DNA of 64,000 bases from positions 146,316,938-146,380,937 of the forward strand of contig NC_035433.2 in assembly GCF_002127325.2 (NCBI RefSeq), written 5' to 3'. Both the position numbers and the translations under genes were made by a program. Shown here one piece after another: positions 1-11,800 of this stretch. The notes beneath the pieces were generated by a model. That model saw only the letters and a list, made by a program, of their open reading frames with translations, made no database searches and was not told the origin of the DNA. This DNA is from Helianthus annuus. Its lineage: Eukaryota > Streptophyta > Magnoliopsida > Asterales > Asteraceae. Numbering within the stretch: the stretch's first letter is position 1; each line of letters starts with the position of its first letter.

Positions 1-180
1 TGAAAAAGACCGAATTACTCTTTAAGTGAATACTTGTACATAAAGTGAAAATGACCGAATTACCTTTAAGTTAATTGAAAAGACAGAAATACCCCTGACT
101 TAATGGAGAAAATGGATGGAGTTAACGGGCCAGATGAAAATGGCAAGATTTCAAATCTTTTAGATCCAGATGCGGAACAA
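1..180. repeat. MITE-like fragment (MULE-type family)
   Basis: The text resembles the right arm of the MITE at 57921-58284: phrases about 'aaaatgaccgaatt' and 'aaaatggatggagttaac' recur in the same order. It is cut by the window edge, so no terminal repeat or target duplication can be checked. The family assignment rests on this similarity only. Confidence 0.4.
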
Positions 181-210
181 GCCTTTATCATGGGTCACTG
201 GACGCGTTAG

Positions 211-371
211 ACAGTTTTAACTTTGGGTCCAGCAATCCTTTGGAACAGCTCAATCGGTACATGAAACAGGATGATGAACACGAAGAAGACAATGATGGTG
301 AGCTCGAACCACCAACTGTTGTTCCAGGTCATCAGATAAATATGGACGTGGAAGAAGGCGAAATCGATTGA
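211..371 (+). CDS. Possible 3'-terminal exon or gene fragment, product unknown
   Basis: An open frame runs from about 138 to a TGA at 369-371. From 211 it has protein-like composition: an [19 protein letters not shown] stretch, then an acidic run (DDEHEED) and the C-terminus [10 protein letters not shown]. An AG at 209-210 is a plausible splice acceptor in phase with this frame. The part before about 180 looks like MITE sequence, so the true exon probably begins near 211. No family is recognised. It could be the last exon of a gene lying left of the window, or a fragment carried by a transposon. Confidence 0.35.
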
Positions 372-1192
372 GTGTTTTAGAATAATTAGTATCATCTTTT
401 ATGTATAGAATGATTTCTGGCTATTAAGCCTGGTCAGGAACTGAAAAAAATCAAAAAAAGAAAAGAAAAAAAAAGAATTTATAGAATGGTGTTATTAAAC
501 ATTCATTTTCATGTGGTTTTGATTTCTCTGCATATGTGAATGATCTTTTATTAGTTGACTCTATATTTGATTGTTGTAACTGCATAGGAATTTTTAGTAT
601 AGAACTGCTTGCGACCTCAGTTATTATAGTATTAATTTACCATTTTGTTATAGCACAAGGCAACAACTGTATAGGCAACAATCACTCCCTTCCACATATG
701 ACCTTTTGAAGGCTTCTCGGGGGGTGATGGAATTGTGGCTTGAATTTCCAACACCACGTTGGCCCGCATATGCAAATGCCACGTCACTCAACGCATTAAA
801 GAAGTTGAACGCAGTCCCAACTGTGCTCTTAGCTTTGTAGCCGTATAAAAAACGGGTTGAGCCATTAACCCGTCTAAGTATTTAGAAAAAAAAAAGTTTT
901 CCCTTTTACATAGTTAGTCATAATTAACTTATTGGCTAAACGTATCTAACAACCTTAAATTTTCTTCGTACTCAGTTCAAAAATTCCAAAAACATTCAAG
1001 GCATAGTTAGATCACGTAGAACCTATAGCTAAAAAAATGAACAAAAGGTATATCGCTAAAGAATTGATAAACTAACATAAAAACGTGTGCCAACATATCA
1101 CGAATAAGAAAACTAACTTAAGTACTATACAATATATCACGACACGACTGATAAGCTGACGCGAAACGAGTATCCTATTGTAAATCACCACT
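372..1192. other. AT-rich intergenic sequence, no gene seen
   Basis: No coding or structural signal is visible. If the frame at 211-371 is a real exon, the first 200-300 bases would be its 3' UTR. The right part probably belongs to the Helitron that ends at 1221, but its 5' end is not identifiable. Confidence 0.4.
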
Positions 1193-1221
1193 CCCGCTGC
1201 ATCGCGCGGGTAAATGGCTAG
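1193..1221 (+). mobile_element. Helitron 3' terminus
   Basis: A GC-rich hairpin at 1193-1210 (CCCGC stem, 8-base loop, GCGGG stem) lies in AT-rich DNA. It is followed 8 bases later by CTAG (1218-1221) and then T. Hairpin plus CTRR followed by T is the Helitron 3' signature. The 5' end (TC after A) was not located, so the element length is unknown. Confidence 0.6.
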
Positions 1222-1857
1222 TATATATATATAGGGGGAGGTTCATTTGAGAAGAATGTTCTTGCAAGAAGAAAAATAAATTAATCTAAGCCCTACATTT
1301 TTATGATCAATGGTTGTGAATCAAGATATCATTTTAGTCCTCTTTTAATTAATGCTTTAATTAATAAGGGTATGATAGACAATTTGATATAGAATACTAA
1401 TAAATATTATCAAGAGTTACTCAAGTCTCATTAATGACACAATAATTTGTTCTTCACCACCATTAATGTGTTAGGTCATACACCAATTTTATTAGGAGTG
1501 ACAAAAGTATTTAAAAGTGTTAATGTCCTACACATATTTTATTATGTGTCGCAAATTTATGCAAAATGTTGTGGTCCTACACATTCTGTTGCCTACACCC
1601 AAACATTTTTTTATGGTGTAGGAAATGTTGTGTTTATGGTGTAAGAAAAGTTGAATATGTAGGATCATGTGCATGATTGTTTTTATTGTGTAAGATGCAC
1701 ATTTTTTTTAATAGGATAGACTCATTAAATGACTAGACATTCATTAATTTGAATAACAAAAATAAAGGATACACTCATTAAATGATTTGTTCAAATTACC
1801 TTTGTACCCTTTATTCTTTTTATTCTTAATTTGTAATTTCTTCTCATTTGAACTCTC

Positions 1858-1891
<34 letters not shown>
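1222..1891. other. AT-rich intergenic sequence with a (TA)n tract
   Basis: No gene is seen. Short degenerate direct repeats about a 'gtgtaggaaatgttgtg' theme occur at 1450-1700. A (TA)n microsatellite at 1860-1892 sits exactly where homology to copy B begins. Confidence 0.5.
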
Positions 1892-1894
<3 letters not shown>

Positions 1895-2784
1895 GCTGCA
1901 AATAATCAACACGTTTTATTAATTAGACCATGGTTAATACCCCCTAGATGGTATTTTTCGGCACATCAACATCATAACGGCCCTTTAAAAATATTTAATG
2001 GTTAACGCTCCTTAATATTTTTTCAATAATTACTTTCCATTTTTTTTTCTCTTCATTTGACGTTATCGTATAAATGTGCCTCCTTCTTTATGCCCCTATG
2101 ATGTCTAGTGGTGTTAGAGGCGTTATCAAGGCTCTTCACGTCCCTGTAATGCCCCACTACACATGGATTTAAGGAGAGTACAATGCCAACGACAAATAAT
2201 GTTGAAATTCTAAAAAAACAATCTGAATCATTTAGTTATTATTTTAAATTGAATGAAAATGCATAATTATAAAAGGTTAAATGATTTATCTCTTTAATTA
2301 ATTGTTTTTTCTACTTTCTTTTCGTAATGTATATATTCTATATAATTTCATTTGATTTACGTTATCATGATTTATTTTAACTGTCAAGAATCTTAGAGGA
2401 ATACACAAATAAACGAATATTTCCTATTTGTTCTTTCAGTTCTTATTATTTTTGGTATTGTGTTGACTTTCTTAGAATCATACCTAAAATTCTATAATAC
2501 ATTACAAAACGACGATCTAGTGGTAATTTTTGTGAAATTACTTCTTCGTATAAAACTAAACTCATCATATAAAACAATTAATTATATAAGAGTAATAAGA
2601 CATGTTAAAATATGAAACTTGAGTTTATACAATGTGTTGCCTGTAGTGTGGGCCTTGTTTCTTACTAGAATAAAATCAGCATCATCCTCAAGGAAAAGGA
2701 CCCTACCATGCATACATATAATGCAACACAAGAACCTCCAAAAAGTTGACATTCTTCATGTATTCTTCATGACTTCCCTCGTAC

Positions 2785-2948
2785 CAGTGACGGATCTAAT
2801 TAATAAGAATTTGGGGGTTCTAAGGAACCCCCTTCATTTTGAAAAAAAAAAATGGTGGAAACCTTTGTATGATTCAAAAAAATAGTAATAATTAGTAAGA
2901 ATCTAACAAAAGGAACCCCCTGAAAAAAAATTCATGGATTTGTCACTC
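2785..2948. mobile_element. hAT-type MITE
   Basis: The termini are CAGTGACGGATC at the left and a matching inverted end (GGATTTGTCACTC) at the right. The flanks are CCTCGTAC and ACTCGTAC, an 8-bp target duplication with one mismatch. A second copy with similar flanks follows at 3063, so element plus flank were probably duplicated in tandem. Confidence 0.65.
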
Positions 2949-3062
2949 ACTCGTACCCTATAAGCAACCCCTGGAAAAAAATTCATGGACCGTACATGCA
3001 TACATATAATGCAACACAAGAACCTCCAAAAAAGTTAACATTCTTCATGACTTCACTCGTAC

Positions 3063-3223
3063 CAAGGGCGGATCTAGGGGGTATTTGGGGGTTCTCAGGA
3101 ACCCCCTCGATTTTGAAAAAAAAAATAGTAGAAACCCTTGTATGATCCGAAAAAAATAGTGAGAATTGATGAGAATTCAACAAAAGGAACTCCCTGAAAA
3201 AAAAATTCATGGATCCGCCTCCC
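3063..3223. mobile_element. hAT-type MITE, second tandem copy
   Basis: Inverted termini carry GGCGGATC and GATCCGCC. The 8-bp flanks are ACTCGTAC (3055-3062) and ACTCATAC (3224-3231). It belongs to the same family as 2785-2948 and 35769-35922. It has no coding capacity; short ORFs over it are artefacts. Confidence 0.75.
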
Positions 3224-4089
3224 ACTCATACCCTAAAAGCAACTTAAACGTTTGATAGTAAGCCTTAAAGGCCTCATCCCTACATCATATAAAACAGATT
3301 ATGCCAACGCATGGTTGATAACCAAGAAACATGTCACTAGAATTTGTCCGATATTATACTCTTATACAATTAGCAACTTGAGTTATGTCTCATTTATTTA
3401 AAAGTCACATCTTTTAATATAATTGTAGAGATACCCCTTCCTTGATCATCATGTCGTATCCTTGGAATGATTGGAAAGAATATAAACCGCAAAATACAAT
3501 CCGTAGGAATGGTATTCACGCCTGTTAGTTTCACATGCTATGCGGTTCGATTTTTATTCAACCGTTTTCTCTATTATTTTTATCCCTTCCTATTTCTTTA
3601 TTGTCACATCATTTTTCTTTTACATATTGTTTGCATCAAATATTATATTCTGCACCGATTCCGAATTTTCATTTTCTTTCCAACGCCCTTTCAAAACCTC
3701 TTCAATTTCCATTCATAATTTCAAATAAACCCACCAACAACAACCATCGCCATCAAAGTTAATCAATTGATTAAGTCATATAACTCTTACATGATTTTTG
3801 TAACTCTTTGAATCCCATTTTTCTTGATTGTTATTTGCATGTGCAAGTACAAATTAGTATAACCTATAAATGAGTACAACCCTCTGCGTGTTTAATTGTA
3901 AGAACAACATACGTTTCTGTGTTTAATCGTAAGAACATAAGTTCAATCGATATATCAACATTCCTTGATTAAAAAGTTAATTTGAGTATAAAGGTATGTA
4001 CAAAAAAACAACCTTCCTAACCCATTTACGTTTGGAAAAGCAAACACCCTTTCGGCAAATAGGAACCGTCGACTCTTCGTCTCGGCGAG

Positions 4090-4690
4090 TTGTACCGCTA
4101 TTGCCCCATATTCTTGTAGTGAAAACACTCATTAATAATTTAACCAGCGCGTGGCTGAGAAATACTATAGACACGTCTTAGCAAGGTTTTTTTTTTAATT
4201 ATTTGCTTTCATATAATTACAACTTTTTTTAGAAAGGTATATAATTACAAGTTTTTTTGGCAGGGTGAAGTTTGTGATGTTTAGAAACAAATGAACATCA
4301 AGTTATTTGTGACACTCATTAGAAACGAAAACTATCTTCTTTGAAAAGACTAACCAAAAATGCAAACACTACAACAAAACGGGGTAATAGAGGCGACGAC
4401 ACAGCCGCTAATAATCTCGCCGTTCGATCATGATAAGAAATGAGTGACTGGTGTTTATTGTGGGACACTGGGTTCCGGATCGACCAATAGCGGCGACATA
4501 TGAAGTGTCTCCGCTATTGGTGTCGCCGCTATTGCCCCATATTCTTGTAGTGAAAACACTCATTAATAATTTAACCAGCGCGTGGCTGAGAAATACTATA
4601 GACACGTCTTAGCAAGTTTTTTTTTAATTATTTGCTTTCGTATAATTACAAGTTTTTTTAGAAAGGTATATAATTACAAGGGATCAGCGT
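4090..4690. repeat. Partial tandem duplication inside the Helitron
   Basis: About 160 bases at 4097-4260 recur at 4528-4685, nearly identical. Each copy starts with the right end of the CACTA MITE (ATATTCTTGTAGTG) followed by AAAACACTCATTAATAA. Only the second copy has the complete MITE. ORFs at 3977-4181 and 4408-4605 are similar only because of this repeat. Confidence 0.8.
4367..4552. mobile_element. CACTA (CMC) MITE
   Basis: A 186-bp element begins CACTACAACAAAACGGGG and ends in the inverted form (GGCAATAGCGGCGAC theme, closing TTGTAGTG), giving terminal repeats of about 30 bp with few mismatches. It is flanked by AAA on both sides, the 3-bp target duplication expected for CACTA elements. 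It is non-coding. Confidence 0.85.
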
Positions 4691-4722
4691 TCCGCCGCAA
4701 CGCGCGGATTGACGGTAACTTG

Positions 4723-7144
4723 TTTTCTACGAAAAACAAAGTTTTTTAAGAAAAACATGAGTTGCACCCAGTAGTTGTAGTTGCTACTTGCTAGAACCTA
4801 GAGAAAAAAACTTAATGATAACCCGCTACCAATAAGTCCTGGTTCAGCCAATACCAATACCAATACGAAACCTCAATGGGCTGATCATTTGTAGCCCTAG
4901 AAGGTAATTTTGTAATAATACAACTTAACGTGTGTTTCATTTGGGTCATGTATATTATATGTACACATATATCGAAATCATATAAATACATGTGAGTACG
5001 TTGTCTTTATTTGGATTTGGAATCATCGGAAGCAAATTGTCTCAGACAAAACGAATTTTCAGAAGTCCAAGAATGAAAGTGATATATTGTTTTGTCTATC
5101 TATGAAATAAGATATGCATGGATGGGAATGGAAGAAATACAGTTTTTTGTGTAGTGTGTGGACCTTTTCATTCAAATCTCTAAAAGACAAACACCCTGCT
5201 AGGTTCCTTCAATTTTACAACCAAATTTGGGAATTCAAATGTTTAACGAATTCGTTACTTTGGAACTGTTTCCTTCAAGAACGATTCTGTTTTTTTTTAC
5301 ATTGTTTGATCTAGTTCAAAATATGAACATACTAGGGTTCATCGCTTGTAAGCATTACCATGTTATTTTCTGCTCTTTAAAAAAACAATGAAAGTATTTG
5401 AAGGTGTCCTAAAAATATTACTTGAGATGATGAAGATAAAAAAACAATGAAAGTATTTGACGAGTCCTAAAAAATATTACATGAGATGATGAAGATAGTT
5501 TAATATATTACTTAACTAGCTATTAATTAATCTTCAAAACAACTTTGAGCATAAGAAAAGGATAAACCATATGTTATTAAGTAACCTTAAACATCTTCAA
5601 AACAACTTTGAACATAACAAAAGGATAAACCCTATGTTATTAAGCAATAACAAACACCACATATATGGGAATGGGATTTTTACAAAATAAGATGTACATT
5701 TTTTTTACAAGAATGTTATTTTGATACTCCTTAACTAATGTGTGTTGATTACTCTATTCAAGGTATATGTAAGTTAATTCTACTGCTATGCAGATGGCAC
5801 TAAAATAAGTGTATGGCCAAATTTATTCATGATTTACAAAATAATTTGCACACCGACCTATACGCATCATATAGGCCTATATAATGCATATAGGGTTTTT
5901 GTTGATTCCAACGCCAAAACCTTTGATCAAACCTAGGACAGCGTCAAATCAGTCACATATACGATGTGTATAAAGCATGTACGAGGGGCCTATACGAGGC
6001 TTATATACGCCGCTTATAGGCCCTGTGTATGGATAGTTTTAGCCTTAATTATTTTTTTCCCGGGATGTATATTGTTTTTTTTAATAGATCAAGGTGATGT
6101 GTAATTTTGTATAGAACAAAACTAGCTTGTATGCAACTTCTAATTGATAAAACGGTAAATAATAAGTTATATGAGTCTAAAATATATAAATTTTATACAA
6201 AACAAGTCAAATTATAATCTGTAATCGGTGGCGAGAAGCGAAAACAAGAAGCATATTGTACTGAAACAAATTAAGGGGTGCAGTAAATACATCTAAATTG
6301 CATGGAAAAATGTCATGCATGGCATTCCACTGATTACTACAACTGCATGCCATGTCACATGCACATACCATCTCCATCAGGCCCATCACTCCTGCTCTTT
6401 TCACTCTCTTCCCCACTCTCACCTTCTGTATACTGTAATATTAACCAGGAAAATAAATGCTATTTTAATATTTTAAAGTTGTAAAAGAATAAAGTTTTCT
6501 TTTGGAAAGATTTACCTTTTAGTTTTAAGCTCATGTGTGCTTAATATTTTAAAGCTGTAAAAGAATAAAGTTTTCTTTTGGAAAGATTTACTTTTTAGTT
6601 TTAAGCTCATGTGTGCTTAATGGATATGGGTAATATTATGTTTTTTCATATTCATATGTAATTATGTATGAAAAGATATTTTATATAAGAAATTTCGTAT
6701 ACACTTGACTTGATTGTAAAAGAATAAAGGTTTTTTTTTTTGGGAAAGATTTACTTTCTAGTTTTAAGCTGATGTATGCTTAATGGATATGGGTAATATT
6801 ATGTTTTTTCATATTTATATGTATAAAAAGATATTTTATATAAGAAATTTCGTATACACTTGATTTAAGATTTATAATAATATATATATATACATATTTA
6901 TAATAACATGTGTTTATGTGATTTATAATAATATATTTTTATAACAATATATGTTTTTAGAATAACATGTGTTTAATTATGTGATTTATAATAATATATT
7001 TTTATAACAATATATGTTTAAGTAAAACAAAGTTTTTTTTATACCACATAAGATACGATATACCTAAAGCATGTTCTTGCTAGATTTTTTTATACCACAT
7101 AAGATATGATATACCTAAAGCATGTTCTTGCTAAATACGATATT
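4723..7144. other. AT-rich sequence of the duplicated block with direct repeats
   Basis: No gene is seen; the counterpart is 21447-24153 in copy B. Three direct repeats of about 75 bp lie at 6466-6540, 6542-6620 and 6712-6782 (theme 'aagaataaagttttctttt'). Short repeats of 'gatttataataatatat' lie at 6870-7020. ORFs such as 6207-6422 are conserved between copies only because the DNA is duplicated. Confidence 0.6.
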
Positions 7145-7163
7145 AAGTAGGTTATATAAGATT

Positions 7164-7866
7164 TTTTTTTTTTTTTTTGAAAAGTAAACTTCATTAGGAA
7201 CAGACGAACCTATAAAACAAGGAACGCCCCATAATTACAACATATACAGCGGGTACTTTACCCAATCATCCCAAACAATATCCTTAAATCTAGACCGATG
7301 TTTAAGCCAAAAGAAACATAAAGCCTTAACTGTCGCGACAATCTCCACCACTTGGGGCTTAGAATTTTGGAAAATCTTCTTATTACGTTCATTCCAAATC
7401 AACCAACAGGTCGCCATGGTAATACCCCTTAAAACCTTCTTTTCCCACTTAGACTTATTGTAAAAATAATCCATCCGCAGAAGATCTTGAACCGAATCCA
7501 CTCCCAAACCAAAAATTCTGCACCAACTCAAAATCTTGCTCCAAACCCCAAATGAGAAACCACAACTCACTATAATATGGATACTACTTTCCTGCACCGT
7601 TCACAGAATGGGCAAGACAAGTCCGGAATATTCAACATTCTTTTAAACAACGCCTCACAGGTCGGAAGTCGGTCTAACTCCAAGCGCCAAATAAAAATGT
7701 TAATCTTTAACGGAATCCAGGATTTCCACTTCAAGAACTGAACCGGAACCTCATAACGCTTCGTCCGCGGCCATCTTTTCACCGCAACAACCGGAACCTC
7801 TTTCTCCAAGCGCCAAATAAAAATGTTAATATTCAACTTTCTTTTAAACAACGCCTCACGGGTCGG
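7164..7866 (-). pseudogene. 5'-truncated LINE, C-terminal zinc-binding RT region (copy A)
   Basis: A minus-strand LINE 3' end: its poly(A) tail is the T-run just after 7164. A 19-bp target duplication AAGTAGGTTATATAAGATT lies at 7145-7163 and 7867-7885. The translated text is the zf-RVT domain of plant non-LTR retrotransposons: LDRLPTCEALFKR, CPFCE, a HIIVSC motif and WLIWNERNKKIF. Relative to copy B one base is missing near 7600, splitting the frame into 7851-7570 and 7597-7235. The 5' end carries an internal duplication of an INIFIWRLE segment. It is non-functional. Confidence 0.85.
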
Positions 7867-7885
7867 AAGTAGGTTATATAAGATT

Positions 7886-8455
7886 CCCGTGGGAATGAAG
7901 AGGTGAATTGTATTTAGAAAAAAGAAAAATTAACTTCATTTGAAGGAAGAGTTTTTAACATATTAAATCTTTATTTTTCTTTTCATTTCCGTCAAACTCG
8001 GGAACACGGTAGTTAGTTAAATCTTTTCTTTCCACTCCCTTTCTTTTTTCTCCTTAATTCATTTTCTCTTCTTTTCTTTCGTTTATTAAACTTCGGAACG
8101 CAGTGTTTTTCTGCATCATTGTTTTTCAATCAATTCTTTTACAAAAAAAAACCCTAATTTACTAAACATGTCTCTTATGTTACACATATCTCTGTCGTTG
8201 CACACCTCCATTGCTTCCATCAATGATGTCGGACCCAAAACCCGTACCGTCACTAGAAACCGTAACGTCAATCAAGGGATTTAAAGGTCTTGATGTCGTG
8301 TATGCGGGTTAGGGTTCAGTTCAGTTGGGGTTCAAATGTGAAAAGACGACGGCGGATGGAGTCATTATTGCGATTCCGATAAGTTGGGATTCTAGTCAAC
8401 GTATCCTATGTTCTTGCGTAGATCTGAGAACACATAGATTAGTACCAACGGTTTG
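7886..8455. other. Unrecognised sequence left of the nested LTRs
   Basis: No convincing coding region is seen. It is the insertion target of the minus-strand LTR, whose duplication GTTTG is at 8451-8455. In copy B the interrupted sequence resumes at 32120. The text has gene-like composition near 8200-8400 but no open frame that I can defend. Confidence 0.4.
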
Positions 8456-8874
8456 TGTCACACCCCACCCGATGGCGGAAACATCGGAGTGAGACGAAGA
8501 AAGATTGCTCATCACACATAACGCTAATTGTGACAATAGAATTAAAGATAAATTGATTTCATTCATAATAAAATGTTACAATACATGAAAGTTGAAATAC
8601 CACATGTTAAATACAAGAAAACAATACAACAACAACTATGAAATTTATACAACGTATTTGACCTAAGACGTCTAAATGTGTATCTAAGCATCAACACTAT
8701 TTCAGTTTCAAAGCATCGTCATTCTCAACCTGTAACATGTTTAAAATAAAGTTCAATGCAAAAGTAAAGGCGAGTATACAAGTTTTCATACATAGCATAA
8801 TAGATAAGTTTCAAACAATTCCATGTGGCAAGCTCTTGATACAACATAAACAATAAAATCGGCATGTGTTCGAC
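8456..8874 (-). mobile_element. LTR fragment, minus strand (outer LTR, copy A)
   Basis: It starts TGTCACACCCC, the inverted end of an LTR, right after GTTTG. It is identical in position to the outer solo LTR of copy B (25461-32119). Here only the part before the inner LTR insertion survives, because copy A ends at 12612. Confidence 0.8.
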
Positions 8875-11800
8875 TGTGACAACCGTCAAAAATCCAGGTA
8901 TCCGTACAATTAATTAACCATGATTAGTGCTTAATGACTGTGCTGAATTACAATTAATTGCTCTCTGATTATTGCATCATACTTACATATGCATCACATT
9001 TCGTAATGTCACATCATTTTTACATACAAACTTTATTGACATAAACGATGCACAAAGAACAGCTAGCACAGTTAGCGGATAACTCAGAAAAATGCTTACG
9101 AAGTTCAGTACATAGACGGACAGTGTTTTGAGACCCCGTATGGGCCAGAGACAAGGTACTACACTAGTATAGTGTGTAGGAAAGTGAGGATCACATAACT
9201 GCTTCACTAGGTGATAGTTTAAGTGCAGGAAAGTGCCTAAAACCCACTTAAAGTGCTGAATTCAGCATTTTTCAGCAAAAATCAGCATTTTAACAAGTTT
9301 GTACCATGCAAAAACATGACTAAATGGTCCTGAATGCTTTCCTAAGTGTCAGGAATTAAAAGTGTCACAAAAGGGTACATAAAGATCACTAAACGAAATA
9401 GTTTGACACTTTAACGAACCGGTATCTAACCGAACGACCGGACACTACCCGAAACACCAAAATTATACTAGAAGCATTGCTTTATTATTTCTGAGCTAGT
9501 TATGATCCTCGAACACCCTAACACACTATATAACACATCATATGCATAACACCTAAACATCACACTTAGAATCTAACCATCAAACTAAACTTACCATTGA
9601 AACCCAACCCATACCCCCCCCCCTCCAATTGACGGTCACAAGTGGGTCCCCCACTTGTGATTTCCTTTTATCTTATAAGATTTGTAAAGTGATTTGTTGT
9701 GCACTTAGTAGACACATGATCCAATGGATAAAGGATTAACATGGTTATAAGAAGATTATATGCTCATTATCTCACACACACAAACACACACCACTCCATC
9801 TCCTTCCTCCCTTCCTCTTTTTGGTCGAGAACAAGCAACAACATCACCACCATCATCATCTCACTTCCATCCAATCCAAGTTCATCACAAGGTGTTAGAA
9901 GGTGTCTAAGGAAGTGTGGAGCTTGTGGATCTTGAAGGACCTCTCCCAATTACTTTTATCCATCACATTTGTCATCTTCATCTTCTAGTGTTCTTCCCTA
10001 GCCCTTGTGCTAGTAGTAAGCTCCTTGTAACTTGATTTTACTTCATATTTTGATGATTAAAAGATGATGAACATTGTTAATCTTGATGAAAACTAAAGAA
10101 CATAATCATGAAACTTTAACATAAGCTTAATAACATAAGAATACTTGTTGATTAGTGATAATTTGCTTCTTGATGATTGATAATTTGTGTTAGTGATGTT
10201 AGACATCATAAGAAACCTACTAGATTGTAATTAAACACATGATCTAGTAAGTTAAGGTGGTGATCTTGTGAAAGACCAAGATCATCATGCTTTATGTTTT
10301 CATGAACTTGAAGTGATAATGATTTTATGAATAATGAAGTATGTAATATGTTACTAGTCATAAACTTGGATGACTTCAAAAACTAGTTTTCTCAAGAAAC
10401 TAAGTTAAATCACAAGATTTACATAAACATTGTTTTTAAAGAAACTAACTATGTTTCTTGTGGTGAAACAAGTATAAGAATACATTGTTTACAAGAAAAA
10501 TTCAAAAGAATGATTTTTGGAAAAATCATCTAGTAAGTTGTAAACACCTAAATCTTTTAAGAACGAGATTTTTAAAGAAGTAAATACATTTTAAAGGGTA
10601 ACTAAACCTACTAAAAGCCCTAGTAAGTTACTACAAGTTTTTATGAAAGTTCAAGTTCATGATTAGTATGTAAATAGCATTGTTTTGGCACTTGGTAAGT
10701 GTAAGTTGTCTAAGATTGTTTATTGATTGTTTGTGATGATTTTTAAAAAGAAAATGATATGCTTTGATAGCATGGACACCTCCATTTTTAGGGGAAACTA
10801 TGGCAAAATTTTCTAAAAATATAAACACTTAAAAAAATATTTTCAAACCAATAACATATATGTGTATTACAAAAAAAAAATTATCTATTCCATGAGTAAT
10901 ATGTCGGAATTTCCAACACACATCCTACGGAATCAATTTAGAAATAACATATATTTTTATAAAATAATAAAATTTATATTTTAATATCATTAATTTTGTT
11001 TATTATGAATATTTGTTTACGATGAATTGGATTCCTACGCATTTTCTACTAATCGTTAAAATAAAAACGAATTCCGTCGGAATTCCGTCGAAAACTTCCG
11101 ACACATTTCTTACGCATACCGATTCCTACGGATTTCTGACTAATAGTTAAAATGAAAACGAATTCCATCGGAAATCCTTGGGAAATTTCTGACACTTTTC
11201 CTACGCATAACAATCTGTGGCTTTTTTGTCGCTTTTTTGTCACAAAACTAAGACCCTTTCTTGTTCGTCGGAATTTCATGGGAAAAGTGTCGGCATTTTC
11301 GTTCGTAGGAAATGTGTAGGAAATTTTGGTAGGAATAGTAGTAGTTTTCTAGTAGTGCTTGCCATAGATTTTCTTACAAAAATAAAAATATTGGAGGTTG
11401 GTTTTATAAATAAAAATGGATAAATATGTATTTAGAATATATATTTACATTAAAGACATATTGTGTGTGATTATTTGTATACTTTATGTATTAGTTATAT
11501 TATTTTAGGATTTAAAATAATATGACTTAACAAATACCAAGAAATTTACAATCTAAAATAATACCAAAAATCACAAGGAATAAATATATAAGTTACACAC
11601 ATAATATTGTGAAACCAAACGCCAGAACGTAACTTACAGAATATTCCGGAAAATACCGTTATAAATATATTTTTGATAAATGATATTTTGGATACAAGAG
11701 ATGAAAATATAATTTTTGTAAATATTACCAAGTTATATCATATTTTCGACAAAGACAAAATATATTATTTTTGGGAAGTAAAAATATATTTTCCTAGAAT

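Larger units (their letters stand above)
3354..4722 (+). mobile_element. Non-autonomous Helitron, present only in copy A
   Basis: Copy B has an uninterrupted site (GATA|TTTTCTACG at 21443-21455), and copy A has these 1369 bases inserted between that A and T, the Helitron target rule. The 3' end has a GC hairpin CCGCCGCAACGCGCGG (4692-4707), then 11 spacer bases and CTTG. CTTG departs from the usual CTRR, and the 5' end reads TTATACTC rather than TC, so the termini are non-canonical. No Rep/helicase is encoded. A CACTA MITE and a partial tandem duplication lie inside. Confidence 0.75.

Noticed and set aside
6207..6422. 71-codon ORF identical in copy B (23218-23433)
   Set aside because: Identity reflects the recent segmental duplication, not selection; no domain is recognised.
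9741..9949. ORFs on both strands conserved at 26747-26955
   Set aside because: The region is LTR sequence duplicated with the block; it overlaps low-complexity CACACA text.
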